Shown: piece after piece, positions 32,909-39,311 of the stretch
Numbering within the stretch: position 1 is the stretch's first letter
Layout: every line of letters starts with the position of its first letter
Assembly (NCBI GenBank): GCA_051000755.1
Contig: JBPCNZ010000126.1
Coordinates: forward strand, 1-39,311
Source of the DNA: JALZAH01 sp051000755
GTDB lineage: Bacteria; Actinomycetota; Acidimicrobiia; Acidimicrobiales; Palsa-688
Reading direction: 5' to 3'
DNA length: 39,311 bases
The notes under the pieces: generated by a model
Told to the model about the DNA's origin: nothing
The model's input: only the letters and a program-made list of their open reading frames with translations
Databases searched by the model: none
Position numbers and translations under genes: made by a program

Positions 32909-33898
32909 CTCGGCGGCCAGGAGAGCGGCCCCGACGGCACCGGCCCTCGAACCGAGGGCGGCGGGCCGGATGGCGACGCCGCCGCGCTGGTCACCGGCTT
33001 CGACCAGATCGGCGAACGCCCGCCGCACCGGCCCCATCAGCACCTCTCCGGCGTCGATCAGGCCCCCGCCGAGCACGATGACGGCCGGGTCGACGATGTT
33101 GGCCAGGTTGGCCAGGCCGAGCGCCAACCACCAGGCGAAGCGGCCCATGATGGCGACCGCGGCCACGTCTCCCTCGGCCGCGGCCAGGGTGACATGCTCG
33201 CCCCGGACGGCCTCGGCGTCGCCACCGGCCAGCGCGGAGACCCGCGGCGCCTTGCCGGCCACCGCCGCCTCCCGGCCCAGCAGGCCCAGGCCGCGGCCCG
33301 ATGCGTAACGCTCCCAGCAACCCTGCTTCCCGCACGGGCACAGTGGACCGTGGGGATCCACCACCATGTGACCGAACTCGCCGGCAAACCGGTGGGCCCC
33401 CTCGGCCAGCCGTCCTCCCTGGATCAGCCCTCCGCCGATCCCGGTGCCCAGAGTGACCATCACCACCTCGTCGGCATCGGTCGCGGCCCCGAGACGGTGC
33501 TCGGCCCAGCCCGCGGCGGTGGCGTCGTTGCCGAACCAGGTCCGGGCCCCTGGATGGGCGGCCAGGAGATGCTCGGCCAGGCCCAAGCCGACCAGGTCGG
33601 GGAGGTGGGGCGAGAATCGCAGCACGTCGTGGCCGTCGACCAGTCCGGGGATGCCGACGCCGATCGAGGTCGGGCCGGTCGAAGGTCTGCCGGCCGAACG
33701 TCCGCCGGCCGAACGTCCGCCCACCGGGCTTGGCGTCAGGGCGGCGACGACCTCGCCGACCACCTGAACGGCCTGGCGCCCATCGCCGGGCGTTCCCACC
33801 TTGAGCTCGGCTTCGGGGAGATCGTCGGGACCGAGTCGGACCCCGAGCATCTTGGTGCCGCCGATGTCGACGCCGACCCGAGCCCCGGTCACGTGCAC
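32894..33898 (-). CDS. ROK-family sugar kinase (glucokinase-like)
   Basis: A 334-residue kinase. The N-terminal ATP-phosphate loop is GVDIGGTKMLGVRL (residues ~8-21); SIGVGIPGLVDG, WFGNDATAAGWAEHRLGAAT and VTLGTGIGGGLIQGGRLAEG follow, the latter holding the adenosine/catalytic region with Asp in ND. The ROK zinc site is CPCGKQGCWERYASG near residue 180. It phosphorylates glucose or a related sugar or N-acetyl sugar in the cytoplasm. A lineage-specific loop with GGRSAGGRSAGRPS near residues 60-75 is encoded by a short tandem DNA repeat and interrupts an otherwise standard sequence. Confidence 0.9.
   Translation of the reverse strand: MHVTGARVGVDIGGTKMLGVRLGPDDLPEAELKVGTPGDGRQAVQVVGEVVAALTPSPVGGRSAGGRSAGRPSTGPTSIGVGIPGLVDGHDVLRFSPHLPDLVGLGLAEHLLAAHPGARTWFGNDATAAGWAEHRLGAATDADEVVMVTLGTGIGGGLIQGGRLAEGAHRFAGEFGHMVVDPHGPLCPCGKQGCWERYASGRGLGLLGREAAVAGKAPRVSALAGGDAEAVRGEHVTLAAAEGDVAAVAIMGRFAWWLALGLANLANIVDPAVIVLGGGLIDAGEVLMGPVRRAFADLVEAGDQRGGVAIRPAALGSRAGAVGAALLAAEAPAG
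33685..33721. repeat. In-frame 15-bp tandem repeat inside the ROK kinase gene
   Basis: GTCTGCCGGCCGAAC (33685-33699), GTCCGCCGGCCGAAC (33700-33714) and a partial third copy. Each unit encodes five residues (VGGRS/AGGRS type), so copy number can change without breaking the frame. Confidence 0.6.
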
Positions 33899-33908
33899 GT
33901 CGGGCCGG

Positions 33909-34724
33909 TCACGTCGGGCGGGGGAAACGGGCCCGCAGCTTGCGCATCAGGGCCAACCAGCGGTCCCGGTCGGCGACCTTGGCCGTCTCGTAGTCGTGCA
34001 CCTCGGGATGGGGCAACACGAGGAACGTCCCCGACAGCACCGCCGCCACCACCTCCCCGGCCACGAACGACGGTTCCAGGATGGCCCCGCTGGCCGCCAC
34101 CTCCGCCTCGGCATTGGGGTCGGCGGCGACCATGGGGGTCCGCACCCCCTGGGGACACAGGCAGTGGACGCCGATGCCCCGGTCGCCGTGGTTGACCGCC
34201 AACCACTCGGCGAAGGAGACGGCGGCGTGCTTGGTCACCGTGTAGGCCGCCGACTGCATCATCATCAGCAGTCCGGCGGCGGAGGCGGTGATGACCACGT
34301 GCCCGCCGCCGCGACCTTCCATGAGGGGAATGACCTCGCGGGTGGCATGCACGTGGGCCATCAGGTGCACGCCCCACGAGCGGGCCCATTCGGCGTCGGT
34401 GCCCAGACCGCCGCCGTCGCCGAGGCCGGCGTTGGAGCAGTACACCTCGATCGGTCCGAGGTCGGCCTCGACGGCGGCGACCATGGCCGCGACCGCCGCC
34501 CCGTCACTCACGTCGGCGCCGTAACCCCGGCTGGCGCCACCGATCTCGGCGGCCACTGCCTCCGCCTTCGCCAGGTCGAGGTCGACGACGGCGACCCTGG
34601 CCCCCTCGGCCACCCATCGCTCCCCCATGGCCCGGCCGATGCCGCTGGCTCCGCCGGTGACCACGACCACGGCGCCGGCCGAGGGAGCGGGCGGGGTGAC
34701 GGGATCGGAGGGACTGGCAGCCAT
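33909..34724 (-). CDS. SDR-family oxidoreductase
   Basis: A 271-residue classical short-chain dehydrogenase with the cofactor loop TGGASGIG at residues 23-30, an acidic VVDLDL end of strand 2 that favours NAD(H), CSNAGLG near residue 95, the catalytic Ser in ITASAAGL and YTVTK near residues 160-164. A Pro/Ala/Ser-rich N-terminal 17 residues precede the fold. Its stop is 10 bp before the ROK gene start, so these two are probably one operon. Substrate unknown. Confidence 0.9.
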   Translation of the reverse strand: MAASPSDPVTPPAPSAGAVVVVTGGASGIGRAMGERWVAEGARVAVVDLDLAKAEAVAAEIGGASRGYGADVSDGAAVAAMVAAVEADLGPIEVYCSNAGLGDGGGLGTDAEWARSWGVHLMAHVHATREVIPLMEGRGGGHVVITASAAGLLMMMQSAAYTVTKHAAVSFAEWLAVNHGDRGIGVHCLCPQGVRTPMVAADPNAEAEVAASGAILEPSFVAGEVVAAVLSGTFLVLPHPEVHDYETAKVADRDRWLALMRKLRARFPRPT

Positions 34725-34840
34725 GGCGCCACCCTAAACCGGGTGGCGGGGCGGGGCATCCCGTCGGGCCGGCCGGACGGTGCGGGGTCAGAGCGGCCGG
34801 GATTGCCATTTTTCGGGCAGCGGCCGTCCAGCTGTTGCCG

Positions 34841-35686
34841 TCACGGGCCGGGCGGGTCCGGATCGGGACCCCGCGAGCCCGGATCGGCGCCAGCCAGGCG
34901 GTGCAAGGCAATGGCGGTGGCGGTGGCCACATTGAGGCTGTCGACGCCGGCGACCAGTGGTATCCGGACCCGGCGCTCAGCGGCCGCCAGAGTCCCGGCC
35001 GCCAAGCCTGGCCCTTCCGATCCAACGAGGAGGGCCACCCGGCCTCGCTCGGAGGAGGCCACCCGATCCAGCGGTTCGGCGTCGGTCGCCGGGGTCAGGG
35101 CCACCGTCGTCCACCCGCCGGCGCGCAGATCGGCCAGGGCCGCCGGCCAGGGCACCAGGCGGGCGAACGGGACCCGCAGGACGTGGCCCAGCGACACCCG
35201 GACAGACCGGCGGTACAGGGGGTCGCAGGTGCTCGGGTCCATCAGGACGGCGCCGGCCCCAAAGGCGGCCGCGTTGCGAAAGATAGCCCCCAGGTTCTCG
35301 TGGTCGTTGACCCCCTCGGTCACGACCACCACTCGGGCCCCGGCCGCCGCGACAGCGGCCAGGAGTTGGCCGGGACTGGCATCGGAGCGGCGCCGACCCA
35401 GGGCCACCACCCCTCGGTGGATGTTGAACCCGGCCACGCCGGCCAGGACCGGCGGTTCGGCCACGTAGAGGGGGGCGGGACAGCGCCGCAGGAGGGGAAC
35501 GACGCGCGCCAGTCGGCTGCGAGCCACCAGCACCGACTCGACCGTGAAGTCCGAAGCGACGAGCTGCTCGAGGGCGAGGAACCCCTCGGCGACAAAGACC
35601 CCGAGGTCGCCCTCGATGCGCTGCCGGGACGGGCGGTCGGTGAGCGCCCCGTATCCGGCCACGCGGGGGTCGTCCGCTCCGGCCAC
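34841..35686 (-). CDS. TrmH/SpoU-family RNA 2'-O-ribose methyltransferase
   Basis: A 281-residue SPOUT-class methyltransferase. N-terminal residues ~20-100 form the RNA-substrate-binding domain (GVFVAEGFLALEQLVAS). The trefoil-knot catalytic domain shows motif 1 VNDHENLGAIFRNAAAFG, motif 2 LLVGSEGPGL and motif 3 LNVATATAIALH, all with the Asn, Glu-Gly and Ser/Asn residues needed for S-adenosylmethionine binding and catalysis. It methylates rRNA or tRNA, but the exact site cannot be assigned. GTG start at 35686. The Pro/Asp/Gly tail (ADPGSRGPDPDPPGP) is disordered. Confidence 0.9.
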   Translation of the reverse strand: MAGADDPRVAGYGALTDRPSRQRIEGDLGVFVAEGFLALEQLVASDFTVESVLVARSRLARVVPLLRRCPAPLYVAEPPVLAGVAGFNIHRGVVALGRRRSDASPGQLLAAVAAAGARVVVVTEGVNDHENLGAIFRNAAAFGAGAVLMDPSTCDPLYRRSVRVSLGHVLRVPFARLVPWPAALADLRAGGWTTVALTPATDAEPLDRVASSERGRVALLVGSEGPGLAAGTLAAAERRVRIPLVAGVDSLNVATATAIALHRLAGADPGSRGPDPDPPGP

Positions 35687-35720
35687 GAACTGCGGGCGGC
35701 CGCCGGACGCTCGGTCGGAA

Positions 35721-36173
35721 TCAGTGGTCGTTCTGCGGCCCTTCCACCCGGGCCTTCAGCTCTCGCAGGGCGGTGCCCATGATCCGCCCCTCGGCCCGAC
35801 GCTTGACGAAACCGGGCAGGGGCACTTTCAGATCCACCGTGAGCTGGTAGGTGATCTCGGTGGCGTCACCCCCGGAGGGGACCAGGGAGTAGGCCCCGTC
35901 GAGCCGGCGGGTCGGGTCGCCGGCGACCTGCACCCACGACAGCTCGTCGGGGAGATCGTCGTAGTGGTAGAGCAGGGTGTAAGCGGTGCTGCGCCCGAAC
36001 GCCGCAGCCCGGAACGTCACCTTGGTCGCCCGGCCCTGGTCGTCACGCTCGTCGATGGTGACCGCCTTGATGTCGGCGGCCCAGTCGGGGTAGTGCTCGA
36101 AGGACGTGAGGATCTCGAGACAGTGGTCGCGCGTCCCTCCGATGACCATCCGTTCGGTGACCAGCTCTTCCAC
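35721..36173 (-). CDS. SRPBCC-family (START/polyketide-cyclase-like) protein
   Basis: A 150-residue single-domain helix-grip protein: ERMVIGGTRDHCLEILTSFE, HYPDWAADIKAVTIDERDDQ, and a C-terminal helix FVKRRAEGRIMGTALRELKA. The YPxW motif after the first helix is typical of the polyketide cyclase/dehydrase and lipid-transport group common in actinobacteria, which bind hydrophobic ligands. The ligand is unknown. GTG start at 36173. It lies 34 bp before the methyltransferase gene start and 70 bp after the glycosyltransferase stop, all on one strand. Confidence 0.88.
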   Translation of the reverse strand: MEELVTERMVIGGTRDHCLEILTSFEHYPDWAADIKAVTIDERDDQGRATKVTFRAAAFGRSTAYTLLYHYDDLPDELSWVQVAGDPTRRLDGAYSLVPSGGDATEITYQLTVDLKVPLPGFVKRRAEGRIMGTALRELKARVEGPQNDH

Positions 36174-36243
36174 GGTCAGGCCCCCTTCATCTCATATCAC
36201 AGCCTCTCATGCTGCCCGGCGGCGACGTGGCCGGCCGCCACGG

Positions 36244-37437
36244 TCACGAAGCCGAGCCGATCTCGCCTTCGGAGGAACGGTAGTCGTCAGGCGCCGGGCC
36301 CGTGGCGGTGGCCAGGCCCTCCAGTGCCTCACCCAGTCGGGCGGCCAGATGTTCGTAGCTGAAGTCCGATTCGGCCCGCCGGCGAGCCGCCTGGCCGAGC
36401 TTGCTGGCCAGCATCGGGTTGTCGAGCAGGCGACGAAGCTCGCCGGCGAGGGCGTTGGGATCGTCGGGGTTGGCGACCACCAGGCCCGTCTCATCGTTGA
36501 CCACGGCATCGGCGGCACCCCCGCTGTCGCCGGCGATGGAGGCGATGCCGGCGGCGGCCGCCTCGAGGAACACGATGCCGAAGCCCTCCTGCTCGAGGCC
36601 GCCCCAGCGGGACCGGCAGCACAGCACGAACACGTCGGCGGCGGCATAGAGGTTGGGCAGGTCGACGTTGGCCACCCGGCCGAGGAGCTGGACCGGCGTG
36701 TTGGTGTGGCGGATCCGCCGCTCCAGCCGGCCGCTGTCTCGGCCTTCACCGGCGATGGCCACGGTGAGGTCAGGATGATCACCGCTGAGCACGGCGGCGG
36801 CGTCGATGAGGGTGTCCATCCCCTTGCGGGGCACCAGGCGGCTCACCGAAACGACGAGCGGGCCGCCGGCGGGAAGGCCGAGGCGGGTGCGCCAGGCGGC
36901 CCGGTCGATGGCCGGCAGCGGCACGAACCGTTTGGTGTCCACACCGGGCGGCACCTGCACCACGGGGGGCATGGGCCCCCGGGTCCCGGCCGCCCGGCGG
37001 GCCTCCGCCTCGGGATAGTTGCCGGCGGCGATGAGGAGGGAAGCCTTGCGGACGACCCGGCCCAGGAGCTGGCGACTGGCCGGGAGGCGGCCGGGTACGG
37101 CCACCTCCGCCCCGTGGAGCACCACCGCGTAGGGCACGCCCAGAGCGGGGCCGACCATCCCGATCGGCAGCGCCGGGTCGAGCACCACCGCCTCCGAGCC
37201 GGTCTCGGCCACGAGCGATCGGATCCGGTGGACCAGGTGGGGATTGGGAAGCAGGACCGGTTCACGGGTCCGCACCACCCGGAAGAGTTGCTCGGCGTCG
37301 AAACGTTCCGTGTCGTGGTGCGCCGTCGTCAGGACCGTGACGTCCTCGGGTGGCAACCGTCGCCAAAGCTCCCAGAGGTAGGACTGGATCCCTCCGATCT
37401 TGGGGGGGAAGTCGTTGGTGACGAGGAGGTGGCGCAA
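36244..37437 (-). CDS. Glycosyltransferase family 4, PimB-like
   Basis: A 397-residue GT-B enzyme from a TTG start 7 bp after the QueG stop. The opening MRHLLVTNDFPPKIGGIQSY contains the glycine-rich acceptor loop. SVSRLVPRKGMDTLIDAAAV marks the start of the C-terminal donor domain, and GFGIVFLEAAAAG is the EX7E donor-sugar motif. The pattern and length fit actinobacterial PimB-type alpha-mannosyltransferases that act on phosphatidyl-myo-inositol mannosides at the inner face of the membrane, using GDP-mannose. That specificity is inferred from the N-terminal similarity only; another GT4 hexosyl transfer is possible. Confidence 0.87.
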   Translation of the reverse strand: MRHLLVTNDFPPKIGGIQSYLWELWRRLPPEDVTVLTTAHHDTERFDAEQLFRVVRTREPVLLPNPHLVHRIRSLVAETGSEAVVLDPALPIGMVGPALGVPYAVVLHGAEVAVPGRLPASRQLLGRVVRKASLLIAAGNYPEAEARRAAGTRGPMPPVVQVPPGVDTKRFVPLPAIDRAAWRTRLGLPAGGPLVVSVSRLVPRKGMDTLIDAAAVLSGDHPDLTVAIAGEGRDSGRLERRIRHTNTPVQLLGRVANVDLPNLYAAADVFVLCCRSRWGGLEQEGFGIVFLEAAAAGIASIAGDSGGAADAVVNDETGLVVANPDDPNALAGELRRLLDNPMLASKLGQAARRRAESDFSYEHLAARLGEALEGLATATGPAPDDYRSSEGEIGSAS

Positions 37438-37444
37438 GGAGGGC

Positions 37445-38650
37445 TCAGGCTAACGGGGACGGCGAACGCTGATGACGCGGCTTCGACCGCCAGAATCGCA
37501 CGCTTCCCGCCGCCCCGTCAGATCGGGGCGTAACGGCCGCCGCCACCTCGGCCACGACCAGGGGATCACGATCGGCAGCCATGGTGGCCACCATCTCGGT
37601 GCGGCCCAACCGGGCCGCGGCCCACACGGCGTGGGACCGGACGAGCGGGTCGGTCGAGCTCAAGGCGTCCCGGAGGACCCTGAGCACCCGGGGGTGGGAG
37701 ACGTCGGCCCCGTTGCCGATGACGATCAGGGCGTTGCGCCGCAGATGGCGGGGGTCGCGCTCGGCGATGTACCAGCGACCCCAGCGGGCGAGAAGCTCGG
37801 CGTCGGTCGCCTCGAGCATGGCAAGGGCATCGACGACGGGAGTGGCCTCGGGCTCGGCCCCCGCCGGCGGGTCGGCCCGGGCCGCCCGGCGATTGACGGG
37901 ACACACCTCCTGGCAGGAATCACAGCCGTAGATGCGGTCCCCGAGGGCCTCCCGGTGCTCGAGAGGGAAGACGCCGGGGGCCTGGACGAGCCAGGCCAGG
38001 CAGCGGCGGGCGTCGAGGGCACCGTCGTCGCTCAAGGCGCCCGTGGGGCAGGCGGGGATGCAGCGCCGGCACGGCCCGCACCCGTCGGCCACGGGCCGAC
38101 CAGGAGGGAGGGGGGCGTCGGTGACCACCGAGCCGAGGACGAACCACGAGCCAGCACCGGGGAGGAGCAGGTTGGTGTTGCGCCCGAACCAGCCCAGTCC
38201 GGCCCGGTGGGCGGCGGCCCGGTCGACCAGGGCGTTGTCGTCGACCAGCACCCGGGTGGACCATCCGTCGGCCCGGAGACGATCAGCGATCGTCCCCAGC
38301 GCCACCCGGAGCGGCCCATAGTGGTCCACCCACGAATAGCGGGCGACCCGGGCCGCCACCCCGTCCCGGTCCCCGGTGTCCCCCGGGGCGGTGCGGTCCG
38401 GGTCCGCTTGACGCAGGTAACGACGGGCACCGACGACGAGCGAGGCCGCCGCGGGCAGAGAACGGGCGGGGTCGGTGGAGCGGGCCGGGTTGCGGTAGGT
38501 GAACTGCATGGTGGCGGCCAGCCCCTCGCGTCGACGTCGCTCGAGCACCTCGCGGGTGTCCTCGAAGGGTTCGGCCCCAGCGAAGCCGACGGCGTCGAGA
38601 CCGGCCTCACGACCGATGACCCGAAGTTCGGTTGCCAGGTCGTCGAGCAC
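37445..38650 (-). CDS. queG: Epoxyqueuosine reductase
   Basis: A 401-residue enzyme from GTG 38650 (MLDDLATELRVIGREAGLDA); the frame runs open to 39244 but that part is a shadow of the neighbouring gene. The N-terminal cobalamin-binding half shows VGFAGAEPFEDTREVLERRR and AHRAGLGWFGRNTNLLLPGA. Two 4Fe-4S clusters are marked by CGPCRRCIPACPTGAL and CDSCQEVCPVNR, and a C-terminal HEAT-like repeat region (LRRNALIVIGNGADVSHPRV) follows. QueG catalyses the last step of queuosine formation in tRNA using cobalamin, so with NrdJ this genome has two B12-dependent enzymes in this window. Confidence 0.92.
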   Translation of the reverse strand: MLDDLATELRVIGREAGLDAVGFAGAEPFEDTREVLERRRREGLAATMQFTYRNPARSTDPARSLPAAASLVVGARRYLRQADPDRTAPGDTGDRDGVAARVARYSWVDHYGPLRVALGTIADRLRADGWSTRVLVDDNALVDRAAAHRAGLGWFGRNTNLLLPGAGSWFVLGSVVTDAPLPPGRPVADGCGPCRRCIPACPTGALSDDGALDARRCLAWLVQAPGVFPLEHREALGDRIYGCDSCQEVCPVNRRAARADPPAGAEPEATPVVDALAMLEATDAELLARWGRWYIAERDPRHLRRNALIVIGNGADVSHPRVLRVLRDALSSTDPLVRSHAVWAAARLGRTEMVATMAADRDPLVVAEVAAAVTPRSDGAAGSVRFWRSKPRHQRSPSPLA

Positions 38651-38663
38651 GTCGGCCTCGGGT

Positions 38664-39311
38664 TCAGCCCTCGCCGCTCTTGCGCTTGTTGCGCCCGCGA
38701 CGTCGCAGACCCCGGCGCTGGGTCTCGGCGTCACTCGCCTCGTCGCGCTCGTCGCCGGCACCAGCCGGTGCGGTGCCGTTCCCCGAGCCTGTGGGCTGGG
38801 ACGCCGCAGAACCATTGGTGGCACCGGCCGGGACGGGACCGGCCGACCCGGGTGGGGCCGGGGCGCTGACTCCCGGATCATCGGTGGCGGCCGCGGCGCG
38901 AGACACCCGGATCGTCGGCGTCGAACCGCTCGGGCCATCACTGCCGGTCGCCGGGGCCTGCGCCTCAGGGGCGATCGCCGCCGGGGGGTCTGGCACCTCG
39001 GGGGCGGTGGTGCTGGGGCCGGGGCTGGTACCGGTGATCTGCTCCTTGCGCCGGGCGGCGACGGCGTTTGCCTCCTGGGTGGACCGCAGCGGTCGGCGGG
39101 GCCGGTCGTTGTCACGGAACACCCGGGAGCGACGGCGCCGGGGCGCGCCGCCGGCCTCGCCCCCTTCGGCCGCCGCCAAGCGGGCCCACCGTTGCTGGGT
39201 CTCTCGGTCCTCGCCGGTCTCGATGTGATCGTCTGCCTCCGCAACAGGCAGGGAGGCGGGAGCCGGCGCCGTCGGGGACGGCGCCGCGGGGGCGGCCGGC
39301 GACGCTGGGGG
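38664..39311 (-). CDS. Pro/Ala-rich disordered protein, C-terminal part (runs off the right edge)
   Basis: The frame is open to the window end, so the start lies outside. The 215 visible residues are low-complexity: Pro/Ala-rich at first, a charged EADDHIETGEDRETQQRWAR stretch, an Arg-rich RRRRSRVFRDNDRPRRPLRS, a long Pro/Ala/Gly/Thr linker and a strongly basic C-terminus RRGLRRRGRNKRKSGEG. No family is recognised; the basic blocks suggest RNA, DNA or cell-wall-anionic-polymer binding. The stop is 13 bp before the queG start, so it heads the operon with queG and the glycosyltransferase. Confidence 0.6.
   Translation of the reverse strand, partial: PPASPAAPAAPSPTAPAPASLPVAEADDHIETGEDRETQQRWARLAAAEGGEAGGAPRRRRSRVFRDNDRPRRPLRSTQEANAVAARRKEQITGTSPGPSTTAPEVPDPPAAIAPEAQAPATGSDGPSGSTPTIRVSRAAAATDDPGVSAPAPPGSAGPVPAGATNGSAASQPTGSGNGTAPAGAGDERDEASDAETQRRGLRRRGRNKRKSGEG

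Noticed and set aside
1..39311. CRISPR array or complete insertion sequence
   Set aside because: No regularly spaced identical repeats with unique spacers, no cas genes, and no intact transposase or integrase were found.

Overview
The window looks like a piece of a high-GC actinobacterial chromosome, most likely class Acidimicrobiia or a close relative. The evidence is strongly G/C-biased third codon positions, frequent GTG/TTG starts, a cobalamin-dependent class II ribonucleotide reductase, a PimB-like glycosyltransferase, TIGR03085 and SCO6745 family proteins, and secreted proteins built from the 'PTRIADTR ... VDVEGYF' domain common in Acidimicrobiia. No rRNA and no complete tRNA was found, so the placement is an inference.

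Left part (1-24.8 kb) is accessory in character. It holds the end of a winged-helix protein, a frameshifted secreted protein, a hemerythrin protein and a DUF389 membrane protein, a formate dehydrogenase stump, and a LysR regulator facing away from a co-directional metabolic run (6.7-14.3 kb). That run encodes an SDR, a mandelate-racemase-type sugar-acid dehydratase, a PoxB-like ThDP enzyme, a small membrane protein, a two-subunit GMC/gluconate-2-dehydrogenase-like enzyme and an acetate-transporter-like protein. It reads as a sugar or sugar-acid oxidation cassette. It ends in a truncated molybdopterin-oxidoreductase stub and, about 170 bp further on, the 3' half of a tRNA-Thr gene, which looks like an integration scar. 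An APC permease, a decayed MFS transporter, a DUF4177 protein, a RibD-like reductase, a large secreted repeat protein, a sigma factor with divergent target gene, a low-GC DUF1059 gene and a MazF-type toxin-antitoxin pair follow.

Right part (24.8-39.3 kb) is intact and housekeeping-like: nrdJ with a LAGLIDADG intein inserted at the catalytic cysteine, a structured intergenic region with a perfect DnaA box, then SCO6745, TIGR03085, ACT-domain, aminotransferase, ROK kinase, SDR, TrmH/SpoU methyltransferase, SRPBCC, PimB-like glycosyltransferase and QueG genes, plus the end of a Pro/Ala-rich disordered protein at the right edge. All but the TIGR03085 gene are on the minus strand.

Most notable signals: (1) a sigma factor/VOC gene pair whose 80-bp divergent intergenic region carries two copies of a GTCACA-N16-CGTC promoter; (2) the nrdJ intein sitting directly before the thiyl-radical cysteine, with Arg instead of His as its penultimate residue; (3) the tRNA-Thr half-gene junction; (4) a secreted protein with 14 cysteine-paired propeller-like repeats; (5) a chain of hairpins plus DnaA boxes upstream of nrdJ. 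Frameshifted and truncated genes are concentrated in the left 22 kb and none was noticed in the right 14 kb.
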